Source of the DNA: DASYAE01 sp036501535
GTDB lineage: Bacteria; Actinomycetota; Actinomycetes; Streptomycetales; Catenulisporaceae
Length of the DNA: 64,000 nt
NCBI GenBank assembly: GCA_036501535.1
Contig: DASYAE010000205.1
Location: forward strand, 7,352-71,351
Reading direction: 5' to 3'
The notes beneath the pieces are model-generated. The model was not told where the DNA came from. It searched no databases and saw nothing but the letters and a program-made list of their open reading frames with translations. Each line of letters starts with the position of its first letter. Position 1 is the stretch's first letter. Position numbers and translations under genes: made by a program. Shown one piece after another: positions 25,688 to 34,255 of this stretch.

Positions 25688-26083
25688 GTGGCCACGGCCG
25701 AGTTCCCCGAGGACCTGAAGTACACCGCCGAGCACGAATGGGTGCGCGCCGGCGGCGAGTCCGCCGTGGCCCGGGTCGGCATCACCGACTTCGCTCAGGA
25801 CGCGCTCGGCGACATCGTCTTCGTGACCCTGCCGGAGGTGGGCAGCAAGGTCGAGGCCGGCCAGCCGTGCGGCGAGCTGGAGTCGACCAAGTCGGTCAGC
25901 GACGTGTACGCGCCGGTCACCGGCACCGTCGCCGCGGTCAACCCGGCCCTGGACGCCAACCCCGAGCTGGTGAATTCCGACCCGTACGGGGAAGGCTGGA
26001 TGTTCGAGGTCCGCTACGCCGGCCCGGAGGCGCTGGACGGACTGCTGGACGCCGACGCCTACCGCGACGTCGCCGGGAAATGA
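25688..26083 (+). CDS. gcvH: Glycine cleavage system H protein
   Basis: The 131-residue lipoyl carrier has the lipoylated Lys in ELESTKSVSDVYAPVTG and the usual start region YTAEHEWVRA. It shuttles the aminomethyl group between the P, T and L proteins of glycine cleavage. The GTG at 25688 is the start, preceded by GATGGAG. The P and T genes are not in the window; in streptomycetes gcvH likewise heads the FHA/FtsR cluster. It is 31 bp from the FHA gene. Confidence 0.95.
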   Translation: MATAEFPEDLKYTAEHEWVRAGGESAVARVGITDFAQDALGDIVFVTLPEVGSKVEAGQPCGELESTKSVSDVYAPVTGTVAAVNPALDANPELVNSDPYGEGWMFEVRYAGPEALDGLLDADAYRDVAGK

Positions 26084-26114
26084 GCCGGGCGGCCGAGGTC
26101 GGACGGGAGGGGAC

Positions 26115-26894
26115 GTGGCGCTGTTCGGGCGGTTCGGCCGGGGCCGCGACGGCGGGGGCGACCCGGGGCCCCGCCCCGCGCCCGGCGGGTCGGTTGACCC
26201 GGGCCCGCGCGGACGCCTAGGTTTCGGGGTGTCCGGTGTCGACGAGCCGGGATCCGGGCCGCCGGGTCCGGGGGAGTCCCCGGCGCAGCCCGGCGGGCCG
26301 CCCCCCGGTCAGCACAGTCCACCAAGCCAGCCACGAGTGGCCGCGACGGAGCCGCGGCGGGAGGTCGATTCGATGCCGCCGCCGATGCTGATGTGCGCTC
26401 GCTGCGGGCACGCCAACTCCGCGGGCAGCCGCTTCTGCTCGAACTGCGGCAACCCGCTGGCGGGAGCCGTGGACCCGGTGACCGGCGAGCGGGCCGCGGA
26501 GATGACCTCCACGATGTCGCTCGGCGCGATCTCGGAGAACACCGGCGAGACCGACTACGGCGACCCGCTGGCCGCGGTGGTCGAGGGGCTGTCCGAGACC
26601 AGCGGCCTGCTGCTGGTGCAGCGCGGGCCGAACGCGGGCAGCCGGTTCCTGCTGGACGCGGACGTCACCTCGGCCGGGCGCGCGCCGGACAGCGACATCT
26701 TCCTCGACGACGTCACCGTCTCGCGCCGGCACGCGGAGTTCATCCGGGCCGCCCAGGGCTTCCTGGTGCGGGACGTCGGCTCGCACAACGGCACCTACGT
26801 GAACCGGGAGCGGATCGAGGAGGCGCTGCTCGGCGACGGCGACGAGGTCCAGATCGGCAAGTACCGCCTGGTGTTCCTCAGCGGACACCGCTGA
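26115..26894 (+). CDS. GarA-like FHA protein with a zinc ribbon
   Basis: The 259-residue protein has a proline-rich N-terminal region of about 85 residues, a zinc ribbon with C94, C97, C108 and C111, the phospho-acceptor segment EMTSTMSLGAI (129-139), and an FHA domain (about 180-250) with GRAPDSDIFLD, VSRRHAEF and GSHNGTYVN. In mycobacteria GarA/OdhI is phosphorylated at an ETTS motif by PknB/PknG and then stops inhibiting 2-oxoglutarate dehydrogenase and glutamate dehydrogenase. The zinc ribbon is absent from the classical mycobacterial protein. GTG 26115 has a GGGAGGGGA site; ATG 26373, just before the zinc ribbon, is an alternative start. It lies in a gcvH-FHA-ftsR run. Confidence 0.85.
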   Translation: MALFGRFGRGRDGGGDPGPRPAPGGSVDPGPRGRLGFGVSGVDEPGSGPPGPGESPAQPGGPPPGQHSPPSQPRVAATEPRREVDSMPPPMLMCARCGHANSAGSRFCSNCGNPLAGAVDPVTGERAAEMTSTMSLGAISENTGETDYGDPLAAVVEGLSETSGLLLVQRGPNAGSRFLLDADVTSAGRAPDSDIFLDDVTVSRRHAEFIRAAQGFLVRDVGSHNGTYVNRERIEEALLGDGDEVQIGKYRLVFLSGHR

Positions 26895-26973
26895 CGGTGC
26901 ATCAGCCGCCACGGCGGCTGCGCGGGGCGGACGCAGGCGGGGCACACGCGGCACGCGGAAGGAGTCGGTTCTC

Positions 26974-27798
26974 GTGCGGGATCTGACGGTCGGTGAGGCG
27001 GCGGCACGGCTGTCCGCCGAGTTCCCGGGCCTGACCGCATCCTGGCTGCGGCGGATGGAGGCGGCCGGGCGGGTCTCGCCGCGGCGCAACCCGGCGGGCT
27101 TCCGCCGGTACACCGCGGCCGACCTCGACCGGATCAGGGCCGTGCTTTCCGCGGCCGCCGAGCAGAACGCGGAGGCCGCGGCCGAGCCCGCCGCCCCCGC
27201 ACCGGCCCCGCCGCAGCCGCGCGTATCCGCGCCGCAGCCGACCGCCGAGTCCGGGCCGGCGGCGCAGAGCCAGCGCCCGCTGATCCATGCCTCGGGCCTC
27301 AAGCGCGACGGCGGTAATCCTTCCGGCGCTCGGCGCGGCGGCCCGGGCAGTGTGGCGGTTCTCACGGTCGTGCCGGACACGTCGCCGGCCGAGCAGCAGG
27401 GCCCGGCCGCGGACCCGCCCGAGCCGGCCGGGCGCCGCGGCGAGCGGCGCTGGCCGGACGCCGGCTTCTTCGCCCCCGACCTCGGCGAGGTGGCCATGGA
27501 CCGGGACCGGCTGGCCGCGGCCGCCCGGATCGAGCGCGGCTGGGTCGACGAGCTGGTCGGCTACGGCCTGCTGTCCGACCGCGCCGTGTTCAGCGGCGCG
27601 GACCTGCTGGTCGCAAGGGCCTGCGCGGAGCTGGCCGAGCTCGGCTTCGAGCCGCGGCACCTGCGCCCGGTGCTGACTTCCGCGGCCAAGGTCGCCGAGC
27701 TGGCCGGGTCGGCGCCGGCCGGCCGCAGCGCCCAGGCCGCGGCCGCCGCGGTGCGCCTGCACTCCACCCTGGTGCGGGCGGAGCTGCTGCGCGGCTGA
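26974..27798 (+). CDS. ftsR: MerR-family regulator FtsR
   Basis: The 274-residue protein has a MerR-type HTH at the N-terminus (LTVGEAAARLSAEFPGLTAS and SPRRNPAGFRRYTAADLDRI), a disordered Ala/Pro-rich linker of about 90 residues, and a C-terminal domain with WVDELVGYGLL and ACAELAELGFEPRHLRP. The order gcvH-FHA-ftsR is conserved in actinobacteria. FtsR activates ftsZ in corynebacteria and mycobacteria. The GTG start (26974) follows GGAAGGAG. It is 79 bp after the FHA gene, so cotranscription is likely. Confidence 0.85.
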   Translation: MRDLTVGEAAARLSAEFPGLTASWLRRMEAAGRVSPRRNPAGFRRYTAADLDRIRAVLSAAAEQNAEAAAEPAAPAPAPPQPRVSAPQPTAESGPAAQSQRPLIHASGLKRDGGNPSGARRGGPGSVAVLTVVPDTSPAEQQGPAADPPEPAGRRGERRWPDAGFFAPDLGEVAMDRDRLAAAARIERGWVDELVGYGLLSDRAVFSGADLLVARACAELAELGFEPRHLRPVLTSAAKVAELAGSAPAGRSAQAAAAAVRLHSTLVRAELLRG

Positions 27799-27889
27799 CG
27801 GCGCCCGGCCGGCCCCGGTTCCGGAACGTGATCGAAACGAGGCGGTTCGCGGGCGACCCCGGTCCGCCGCCGCGCGCTAGGGTGGGTGT

Positions 27890-28354
27890 GTGAACGAACT
27901 CGACGTCGTCGGCGTTCGCGTCGAACTGCCGTCAAACCTGCCGATCGTGCTGCTGCGCGAGAGCGCGGGCGAGCGCTTCCTGGCCATCTGGATCGGCCAG
28001 GGGGAGGCCGCCGCCATCGCGGCGGCGCTCGAGGGCGCCGCACCGGCCCGTCCGCTCACGCACGACTTGTTCCGCGACACGCTCAAGGCCCTCGGCCGGA
28101 AGCTGACCGCGCTGCGGATCACCGGGCTGCGCGGCGGCACCTTCTTCGCCGAGCTTGTGTTCGACGGGGCGGTGACCGTCTCGGCCCGGCCGTCCGACGG
28201 CATCGCTCTGGCGCTGCGCTGCGGCGCGAAGATCTTCGCCGCCGAGGAGGTGCTCGCCGAGGTCGGCATCCTGCTGCCGGACGACCAGGAGGACGAGGTG
28301 GAGCGGTTCCGCGCGTTCCTCGACGAGATCTCGCCGGAGGATTTCGAGGCCTGA
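27890..28354 (+). CDS. Bifunctional nuclease family (DUF151) protein
   Basis: The 154-residue protein matches the BFN/DUF151 family: MNELDVVGVRVELPSNLPIV, then LAIWIGQGEAAAI, then ARPSDGIALALR and an acidic C-terminus DDQEDEVERFRAFLDE. Plant and archaeal relatives have RNase and DNase activity, but the bacterial role is unsettled. TAGGGT at 27878-27883 lies 6 bp before the GTG, so the transcript may be leaderless. It sits between two MerR genes, as in other actinobacteria. Confidence 0.88.
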   Translation: MNELDVVGVRVELPSNLPIVLLRESAGERFLAIWIGQGEAAAIAAALEGAAPARPLTHDLFRDTLKALGRKLTALRITGLRGGTFFAELVFDGAVTVSARPSDGIALALRCGAKIFAAEEVLAEVGILLPDDQEDEVERFRAFLDEISPEDFEA

Positions 28355-28599
28355 AAGACCGCCCGCCCGGTGCGGACGGCCGGGCGAACGGCGCGCCGGG
28401 CCCGATATTGCGCCCGACTGAGGGGGAGGCCGGGGTACGCTGCGAAGGCGGGTCGCAGGGGCGCGGTCCCGGCGCGCGCCACGAGGACTGTGTTTGCAGT
28501 GAGTGTGGTTCGCCGCGACTGTGTTCGCCGCAGTCGGGGAATGCTGGGAAGAAGTGGGCGGGGGTTGCTTCGTCGTCGAGGAGCGGAGGTGTGGTCGGC

Positions 28600-29160
28600 G
28601 TGAATGTTGTGGCGGGCGATACGGCGGACTCCGCCGGAGACCCGGTCGACACGCGCGGCTATCGGGGAACCGTCGCCTGCGCCGCGGCTGGCATCACCTA
28701 CCGGCAGCTCGACTACTGGGCGCGCACGGAGCTGGTGCAGCCGAGCCTGACCCCCGGCGGCGCCGGCTCGTCGTCCTACGCCGGGCGGCTCTACAGCTTC
28801 CGCGACGTGATCGTGCTCAAGATCGTCAAACGGCTGCTGGACGCCGGGATCTCGCTGCACAACATCCGCGCGGCCATCGCGCACATCCACGCCCGGGGCA
28901 GCGCCGAACTGGCCGACATCACCCTGATGAGCGATGGCGCGGCGGTGTACGAGTGCGTCTCGGCCGAACAGGTGGTCGAGCTGGTGCACGCCGGCCAGGG
29001 CGTGTTCGGCATCTCGGTCAGCGCGGTGTGGCGGGAGATCGACGCGGCGCTCGCGCAGCTGCCCGGCGAGCCGGTGGACGGCCCGGGCGGGCGCGGCACC
29101 ATCCTGCCGCCCGGCACGGTGGACGAGCTGGCCGTGCGCCGGCGTTCGCGCGCGGTCTGA
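28600..29160 (+). CDS. MerR-family transcriptional regulator
   Basis: The 186-residue protein carries a MerR HTH (GITYRQLDYWARTELVQPSL, AGRLYSFRDVIVLKIVKRLL, ISLHNIRAAIAHI) and a C-terminal region with ADITLMSDGAAVYECVSAE and VFGISVSAVWREID. It lies in the conserved cluster ftsR-BFN-merR and is close in type to FtsR. GTG 28600 was chosen for GGAGG ten bases upstream; GTG 28591 is too close to it. Targets are unknown, but cell-division or carbon-status genes are plausible from the context. Confidence 0.87.
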   Translation: MNVVAGDTADSAGDPVDTRGYRGTVACAAAGITYRQLDYWARTELVQPSLTPGGAGSSSYAGRLYSFRDVIVLKIVKRLLDAGISLHNIRAAIAHIHARGSAELADITLMSDGAAVYECVSAEQVVELVHAGQGVFGISVSAVWREIDAALAQLPGEPVDGPGGRGTILPPGTVDELAVRRRSRAV

Positions 29161-29255
29161 CGCTCTGAATCTCTGACGCCGACCCCCGAGGCCGGAACCG
29201 TTCCGCGGCTGCCCGCGTTCTTCCCGGCGGGAGCGTCGAGGAGAGCGAGGCCGGC

Positions 29256-30107
29256 TTGAACCGGGGATGGGCCGAAAGAGTGAGCCTCGAGCAGGGCACT
29301 GCGGGCGCGGATCAGGGGGACCCGGAGTCCGCGGAAGCGGATCATGCCGAGGCGGACACCCTCGCGACCACACTTCCCGATACACAGCTTCCCGATACAC
29401 AGCCGGACGCGCCTGTGGAGGCCGCTGCGTCGCGCCGACCGTGGCGCCGCCGCTCGTGGCAGCGCCGCGCGTTCCAGGCGCTCTGCGTCGCCTGTGTGGC
29501 CGTCTTCGTGCCCATCTCCGTCGTGCGCGTCGCTGGGGACGAATACGTGCGCTCGATCCAGGACGCTCCCGCGGAGCCGGTCGGGATCGTGTTCGGCGCC
29601 GCGGTGGACGGCGATGATCCGAGCCCTTATCTGGCCTCCCGGCTCGACGTCGCGATCGCGCTGTGGCGCGCCGGGAAGATCAAGGTCTTCCTCGTCACCG
29701 GCGACCACGCGAGCGCGGCCTACGACGAGCCCCAGGCCATGCGCGACTACCTGATACGGCACGGCGTGCCGGCCGGCCTGATCGTCGAGGACGGCGCCGG
29801 CTTCGACACCTGGCAGAGCTGCGCGCGCGCCAAGCAGGTGTTCGGGGTCTCCCGCGCGATCGTGGTCAGCCAGTCCTTCCACGTGCCGCGCGCGGTGTTC
29901 CTGTGCCGCGCCGCGGGGATCGAGGCCTACGGCGTCGGCGACGGCGACGCCGCCTGGCGGATCAGCCCGGACGAGGACGTGCACGACTCGCTGCGCGAGC
30001 TGGCCGCCGGCTTCAACGCCGTGTACCAGGGCACGTTCACGCCCGCGCCGCAGGTCTCCGCCGGCCCGTCCGGCGCGATCGCCCGGGCGCTGCAGAACGC
30101 CGGCTGA
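29256..30107 (+). CDS. SanA/YdcF-like DUF218 membrane-anchored protein
   Basis: The 283-residue protein has an N-terminal disordered acidic stretch, a signal-anchor helix near residues 75-93 (ALCVACVAVFVPISVVRV) and a DUF218 domain with PVGIVFGAAV, KVFLVTGDHASAAYDEPQAM, DGAGFDTWQSC and VVSQSFHVPRAVFLC. SanA in enterobacteria is linked to envelope barrier function and vancomycin sensitivity; the enzymatic activity is undefined. TTG 29256 follows a good GAGG; GTG 29280 is an alternative. A 15-bp tandem duplication at 29373-29402 doubles LPDTQ in the linker. Confidence 0.82.
   Translation: MNRGWAERVSLEQGTAGADQGDPESAEADHAEADTLATTLPDTQLPDTQPDAPVEAAASRRPWRRRSWQRRAFQALCVACVAVFVPISVVRVAGDEYVRSIQDAPAEPVGIVFGAAVDGDDPSPYLASRLDVAIALWRAGKIKVFLVTGDHASAAYDEPQAMRDYLIRHGVPAGLIVEDGAGFDTWQSCARAKQVFGVSRAIVVSQSFHVPRAVFLCRAAGIEAYGVGDGDAAWRISPDEDVHDSLRELAAGFNAVYQGTFTPAPQVSAGPSGAIARALQNAG
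29373..29402. repeat. Perfect 15-bp tandem duplication inside a coding region
   Basis: CTTCCCGATACACAG occurs at 29373-29387 and again at 29388-29402. It encodes a duplicated LPDTQ in the disordered N-terminal arm of the SanA-like protein, ahead of the membrane anchor. It is in frame and therefore tolerated. Confidence 0.9.
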
Positions 30108-30125
30108 GCCGTTCCTCGGACGCTT

Positions 30126-30941
30126 TCAGACCGCGTGGGCCCGGTACAGCATCAGCTCGCCTGCCTCGGCCCGGCCCGGTGAGGTGAGCGGCACGATCTC
30201 GTCCAGGGCGAATCCCGACGAGGCCAGGCAGTCGGCCACGGCGGCGGGGGAGTGGCGCCAAGCGGTGACCGGGAGGTGTGAGCCGTCGCAAAGCGGATAC
30301 CGCGCGACGTATGTTCCGCCGAACGGCACGTCAGGATCGTTGCAGCGCCACCCGATCAGCCCTGCGGGCTCGGCGACTGCCAGCGGTGCGCCCGTCTGGA
30401 GGACCCTGCGCGCCTCGGACAGCACGCCGACGACGACGCACGGATGCGGCAGATGGACGAGCAGCAGGGAGCACACCGCGCCGCTGCACTCGTCCGGCGG
30501 CAGCACGAGGCTTCCGTCCCGGCGCGGCAGCGAGCGTTCGATCCACGCGTCCCGGTGCCGCAGTTCGCCGATCCGGTGCATCGCCGCAGAGCGGTCCACC
30601 GCGAGCACTCGCACCCAGTCGCGCTCGACCAGGTGGCGCGCGAATCCGCCGATGCCGCAGCCGAGCTCGAGCACGGTGCCGTCCGCCCGCCCCGGCTCGC
30701 GGCGGGGGTCCGTCGGCCGCACCGAATCGGCCAGCGCCGGCCACACCGCGGCCCGGTCCGACGCGTCGTCACGCTCCGCGTAGGCGGCCGCGATCCGCGG
30801 ATCGGTCCACCGGGTCGCCGGACGGCCGTCCGGGCCCGCCGGATGGCGCTCACGCGGCAGCCGGGATGGGTATGCATAGGGGGAGATCGAACTGTAGGGC
30901 AAGAGGTGAGCACCGCCGTGTGAGCGATCCGGACATGCCAT
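30126..30941 (-). CDS. Class I SAM-dependent methyltransferase
   Basis: The 271-residue protein has the SAM-binding motif I GTVLELGCGIGGFARHLV, a motif II-like VLAVDRSAAMHR and the post-motif LLVHLPHPCVVVGVLSEARR. These fit a class I Rossmann methyltransferase of small molecules. An N-terminal extension of about 60 residues is weakly structured. The start is ATG 30939-30941, with GGATGG upstream; several downstream starts are possible, so the N-terminus is uncertain. It is convergent with the SanA-like gene. The substrate is unknown. Confidence 0.78.
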   Translation of the reverse strand: MACPDRSHGGAHLLPYSSISPYAYPSRLPRERHPAGPDGRPATRWTDPRIAAAYAERDDASDRAAVWPALADSVRPTDPRREPGRADGTVLELGCGIGGFARHLVERDWVRVLAVDRSAAMHRIGELRHRDAWIERSLPRRDGSLVLPPDECSGAVCSLLLVHLPHPCVVVGVLSEARRVLQTGAPLAVAEPAGLIGWRCNDPDVPFGGTYVARYPLCDGSHLPVTAWRHSPAAVADCLASSGFALDEIVPLTSPGRAEAGELMLYRAHAV

Positions 30942-31106
30942 CGGCCCATCCAAGCCGCGCCGACCGCCGGACCGGCGGCGCCGCGCCGGGGGTGTGGCTG
31001 CACGGCACCCGGTGACCCCATATCCTCTGTATCCGGCCCGATCACGGGCGAGCCCGGGCCCGGTGCGCGGGAGGGTGTGCGCGGTGGTCGAACCGAGAGG
31101 AGCGGC

Positions 31107-31787
31107 GTGTTCTACGCGGTGCTGAAGATGCTGGTCACCCGCATCTCGCTGGCGATCTGGCGGCCGAAGGTGGAGGGCCGGGAGAACATCCCGGCGCGCG
31201 GCCCGGTGATCCTCGCCTCCAACCACCTCTCCTTCATCGACTCGGTGCTGATCCCGATGGTCACCCCGCGGCGCGCCGCGTTCCTGGCCAAGGCCGAGTA
31301 CTTCGAGACCCGTGGCATCAAGGGCCGGATGATGAAGGCCTTCTTCACCGCGATCGGCGCGGTGGCGGTGCGCCGCGGCGAGCACCGGGCGGCGATGGAC
31401 TCGCTGGACCAGTCCCTGGCGGTGATCAACTCCGGCATCGCGTTCGTGATCTACCCGGAGGGCACCCGCTCGCTGGACGGCCGGCTCTACCGGGGCAAGG
31501 TCGGCGTCGGCTGGCTGGCGCTCAAGTCCGGCGCGCCGATCGTGCCGGTCGGCGTGATCGGGACCCAGGACCTGCTGCCCAAGGGGGCCAAGTTCCCGCG
31601 GTTCAAGCCGGTCACGGTGCGCTTCGGCGAGCCGTTCGACCCGGCCGCGCTGGACTTCCCGGGCGAGCCCGTGGCCGAGAACGCGCGGGCCCGCCGGGTG
31701 GTGGCCGACGCGGTGATCGAGCACATCCAGAAGCTCTCCGGGCAGGAGTACGCGGGCGTCTACAACGAGCGCGCGGTCGACGCGTAG
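31107..31787 (+). CDS. 1-acylglycerol-3-phosphate O-acyltransferase (PlsC type)
   Basis: The 226-residue protein has the acyltransferase motif NHLSFID (H40-x4-D45), the glycerol-phosphate binding segment VIYPEGTRSLDG, and the downstream GAPIVPVGVIGTQDLLP. It would add the second acyl chain in phospholipid synthesis. The GTG at 31107 follows GAGAGGAG. Its last 28 bp overlap the 3' end of the convergent MocR gene, so the two transcripts may interfere. No other lipid gene is adjacent. Confidence 0.9.
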   Translation: MFYAVLKMLVTRISLAIWRPKVEGRENIPARGPVILASNHLSFIDSVLIPMVTPRRAAFLAKAEYFETRGIKGRMMKAFFTAIGAVAVRRGEHRAAMDSLDQSLAVINSGIAFVIYPEGTRSLDGRLYRGKVGVGWLALKSGAPIVPVGVIGTQDLLPKGAKFPRFKPVTVRFGEPFDPAALDFPGEPVAENARARRVVADAVIEHIQKLSGQEYAGVYNERAVDA

Positions 31788-33082
31788 GCCAGGAAGACGT
31801 CCGCGAGGGCGCCGGCCCGCGCCGGGTCCAGCCGGGCCGTGGTGACCCGCAGGCCGGGGCCGCAGCGCAGCCGGAACCAGGCGCCGGGGGCGGCGGCGAA
31901 CCCGGCCGACAGCAGGGCGCTGAGCGCCGCGCTCTCGTCCGGGACCGGGACCCACACGTTCAGGCCGCTGCGTCCGTGCGCCTCCAGCCCGCGCTGCGCC
32001 ATGGCGTCCAGCAGGGCATCGCGCCGCGTGTCATAGGTCTGCGCCGCGCGCCGCACCAGTGACTGCGTCCCGCGATCGGCCAGGGCGGTCGCCCACGCCT
32101 CCTGGATGATCCGGCTGACGTGGCGGGCCGTGTGCCTGAGGCGGCCGGCGACCAGGTCGTGCGTGGCCGCGTCGCTGGAGAGCAGCGCGATCCGCAGATC
32201 GGGGCCGTAGGCCTTGGAGGCACTGCGCACGTAGGCCCAGCGCGAGGTCGCGGCGGCGAGGTGCCGCGGCGGCCCGGCGGCCAGTTCCGAGCCGTGGTCG
32301 TCGTCGACGGTCAGCACGTCGGGATGGCCGGCCAGCACCGCGCGCAGCGCGTCCGCCCGCGCCGCGGTCGTGGCCGAGCCGTAAGGGTTCTGCGCCCGCG
32401 TCGTGGTGATGAAGGCCTTGGCGCCCGCGGCGAGGGCGGCGGCCAGCGCGGCCGGGTCGGGGCCGTCATCGTCGACGGCGACCGGCAGCGGGATGAGCCG
32501 GTCGGCGGCGAGCAGGTCGAGCAGGTGCGCCCAGCCGGGGTCCTCCACGGCCACCCGGTCGCCGGCCCGCAGCCGGACCGTCAGAACCCGGTCGATCCCG
32601 TCCAGAGCGCCGAACGTGCACTGGACGTGGTCCGCGGGCACGCCGTCCGCGGCGAGGAACGGCCTGGCCTCCGCCAGCAGCGCCGGTCCGATGGTCTCCT
32701 CCGTGTACTGCGACGGAAGGATCGGGCGCGGCGGCTCCAGGCGCGGCAGCAGCTCGGGATCGGGATTGCCCGAGGACAGGTCCGCCGTGCCCGGCGGCAG
32801 GGTAAGGACCCGGCTGGCCGGGCTGGTGGCCGGCCGCTCGCGGACCCGCGTGCCGAGCCGTCCGCGGGTCTCCACGGTGCCCCGGTCGCGCAGCACGCGA
32901 TAAGCCGCGGCCGCGGTGTTGGGGTTGATGCCGAGCTGTTCGGCCAGCTCCCGCACCGGCGGCAGCTCGGCGCCCGGATCGAGCCGGCTCTCCGAGACCG
33001 CCGACTCGATCCGGGTCGCGATCTCCCTTGCGTGCGTCCCGGCGACCCCGTACCGTCGAACCCAGGAACTTTGTTCTGACAC
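31760..33082 (-). CDS. MocR-type GntR regulator with an aminotransferase domain (PdxR-like)
   Basis: The 440-residue protein joins a GntR winged helix at residues 15-85 (PPVRELAEQLGINPNTAAAA) to a fold-type I aminotransferase domain. The PLP-binding Lys lies in RSASKAYGPDLRIAL, with NPYGS in the substrate loop. MocR/PdxR proteins sense PLP and usually activate neighbouring vitamin B6 genes. It is divergent, with 28 bp between start codons, from a PNPOx-like gene, which fits that role. The ATG is at 33080-33082. The 3' end overlaps plsC. Confidence 0.88.
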   Translation of the reverse strand: MSEQSSWVRRYGVAGTHAREIATRIESAVSESRLDPGAELPPVRELAEQLGINPNTAAAAYRVLRDRGTVETRGRLGTRVRERPATSPASRVLTLPPGTADLSSGNPDPELLPRLEPPRPILPSQYTEETIGPALLAEARPFLAADGVPADHVQCTFGALDGIDRVLTVRLRAGDRVAVEDPGWAHLLDLLAADRLIPLPVAVDDDGPDPAALAAALAAGAKAFITTTRAQNPYGSATTAARADALRAVLAGHPDVLTVDDDHGSELAAGPPRHLAAATSRWAYVRSASKAYGPDLRIALLSSDAATHDLVAGRLRHTARHVSRIIQEAWATALADRGTQSLVRRAAQTYDTRRDALLDAMAQRGLEAHGRSGLNVWVPVPDESAALSALLSAGFAAAPGAWFRLRCGPGLRVTTARLDPARAGALADVFLAYASTARSL

Positions 33083-33107
33083 AATCTCGATTATGTACTA
33101 GGACAAA
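33070..33107. promoter_or_regulatory. Compact divergent promoter with an imperfect inverted repeat
   Basis: The 28 bp between two divergent starts, plus the first codons of the MocR gene, hold TTTGTTCT (33070-33077) and AGGACAAA (33100-33107), inverted copies with one mismatch. The spacer is AT-rich and includes TATGTA (33092-33097), a possible -10 for the plus-strand gene. Promoters of both genes and the regulator's site must overlap here, implying autoregulation together with control of the PNPOx-like gene. Assignment to MocR is inference. Confidence 0.55.
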
Positions 33108-33110
33108 CTC

Positions 33111-33791
33111 ATGACGCAAGCCGATGCGCTCCCGGTCGAAGAACACGCCGGCGAATACCCCCGCACCCCGCGCTCCACGCCGACCCGGTACAGCAGCCGC
33201 GCGACCTATGAGCGCGCGGCCGTGCACGCGGTGATCGACGAGGCGATCGTGTGCCACGTCGGCTTCGTCCGCGACGGCGCGCCCGTCGTGCTGCCGACCG
33301 TGCACGCCAGGATCGGCGACACGCTCTACATCCACGGCTCCTCCGGCGGCCGCTTCTCGCTGCTGGACGGCGAGCCGGTCGGGATCACCATCACGCTGAT
33401 CGACGGGATCGTCCTCGCCCGCTCCTGGGCGCACCACTCTGCGCCCTACCGCTCGGTGGTGATACACGGCCGGGCGCGCGTGGTCCAGGACCCGGACGAG
33501 CGGCTGTCCGCGATGGCCTCGCTGATCAACCACATCGCGCCGGGACGCACGACCGAGTCGCGCCCGCCCACCAGGAAGGAGCTCGCGCAGGTGGCGATCG
33601 TGGCAGTCAAGCTGACCGAGCTCTCCCTTAAGGTGCGCGGCACTAGCGTCGGCGACGAGCCGGAAGACCTCGACCTGCCCTACTGGGCCGGCGTGATACC
33701 GATGCGCCTGGCGGCCAGTGCCCCGGTCGCCTCCGACGATCTGAAGCCCGGCATCGCGGCACCGGAATACGCGGTCGACTACCAGCGCTGA
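33111..33791 (+). CDS. Pyridoxamine 5'-phosphate oxidase-like flavin-binding protein
   Basis: The 226-residue split-barrel protein is of the PNPOx-like family: RSTPTRYSSRATYERA, VCHVGFVRDGAPVVLPT, LYIHGSSGGRFS and ARSWAHHSAPYRSVVIHGRA. It resembles FMN-binding PNPOx-like proteins rather than canonical PdxH. Because it is divergent from a MocR regulator, a role in PLP salvage or response is plausible. ATG 33111 is preceded by AGGA. It is followed 43 bp later by a second, smaller split-barrel gene. Confidence 0.85.
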   Translation: MTQADALPVEEHAGEYPRTPRSTPTRYSSRATYERAAVHAVIDEAIVCHVGFVRDGAPVVLPTVHARIGDTLYIHGSSGGRFSLLDGEPVGITITLIDGIVLARSWAHHSAPYRSVVIHGRARVVQDPDERLSAMASLINHIAPGRTTESRPPTRKELAQVAIVAVKLTELSLKVRGTSVGDEPEDLDLPYWAGVIPMRLAASAPVASDDLKPGIAAPEYAVDYQR

Positions 33792-33834
33792 AGCCGTCGC
33801 CATCGCTGGATCAGTCGACGCCGAGGAGGCCCCC

Positions 33835-34248
33835 GTGGGTGACATCGAGAAGGCACGCAAGTTCGTCGCCGGCAACCACCGCGGCGTGCTGGTCACCCAC
33901 CGCCGGGACGGCAACGTCCAGTCCTCGCCGGTGAGCGCCGGCATCGATGCGCAGGGCCGGGTGATGATCAGCGTCACCGAGGACCGGGCCAAGACCCGCA
34001 ACGCCCGCCGCGACCCGCGGGTCACCCTGTGCGTGTTCAACGACAAGTTCTACGGGCCCTGGGTCCAGGTCGAGGGCACCGCGCAGTTCGCCGACGGCCC
34101 GGACCGCGTCGACGCCCTGGTCGAGTACTACCGGGCGCTCAGCGGCGAGCACCCCGACTGGGACGAGTACCGCGCCGCGATGGTCCGCGACCGCCGGGTG
34201 CTGCTGCGCTTCGAGATCGAGCGCGCGGCCGGCCCCGCCGCGGAGTAG
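33835..34248 (+). CDS. PPOX-class F420-type split-barrel oxidoreductase
   Basis: The 137-residue protein is a single split barrel: RKFVAGNHRGVLVTHRRDGN, RVMISVTEDRAKTRNARRDP, CVFNDKFYGPWVQVEG, and a C-terminal RRVLLRFEIERA. The pattern fits the PPOX class F420-dependent oxidoreductases of actinobacteria. Whether it uses F420 or FMN cannot be seen. GTG 33835 has GAGGAGG upstream. It lies in tandem with a related but larger gene and could be its cotranscribed partner. Confidence 0.85.
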   Translation: MGDIEKARKFVAGNHRGVLVTHRRDGNVQSSPVSAGIDAQGRVMISVTEDRAKTRNARRDPRVTLCVFNDKFYGPWVQVEGTAQFADGPDRVDALVEYYRALSGEHPDWDEYRAAMVRDRRVLLRFEIERAAGPAAE

Positions 34249-34255
34249 CGCGCTC

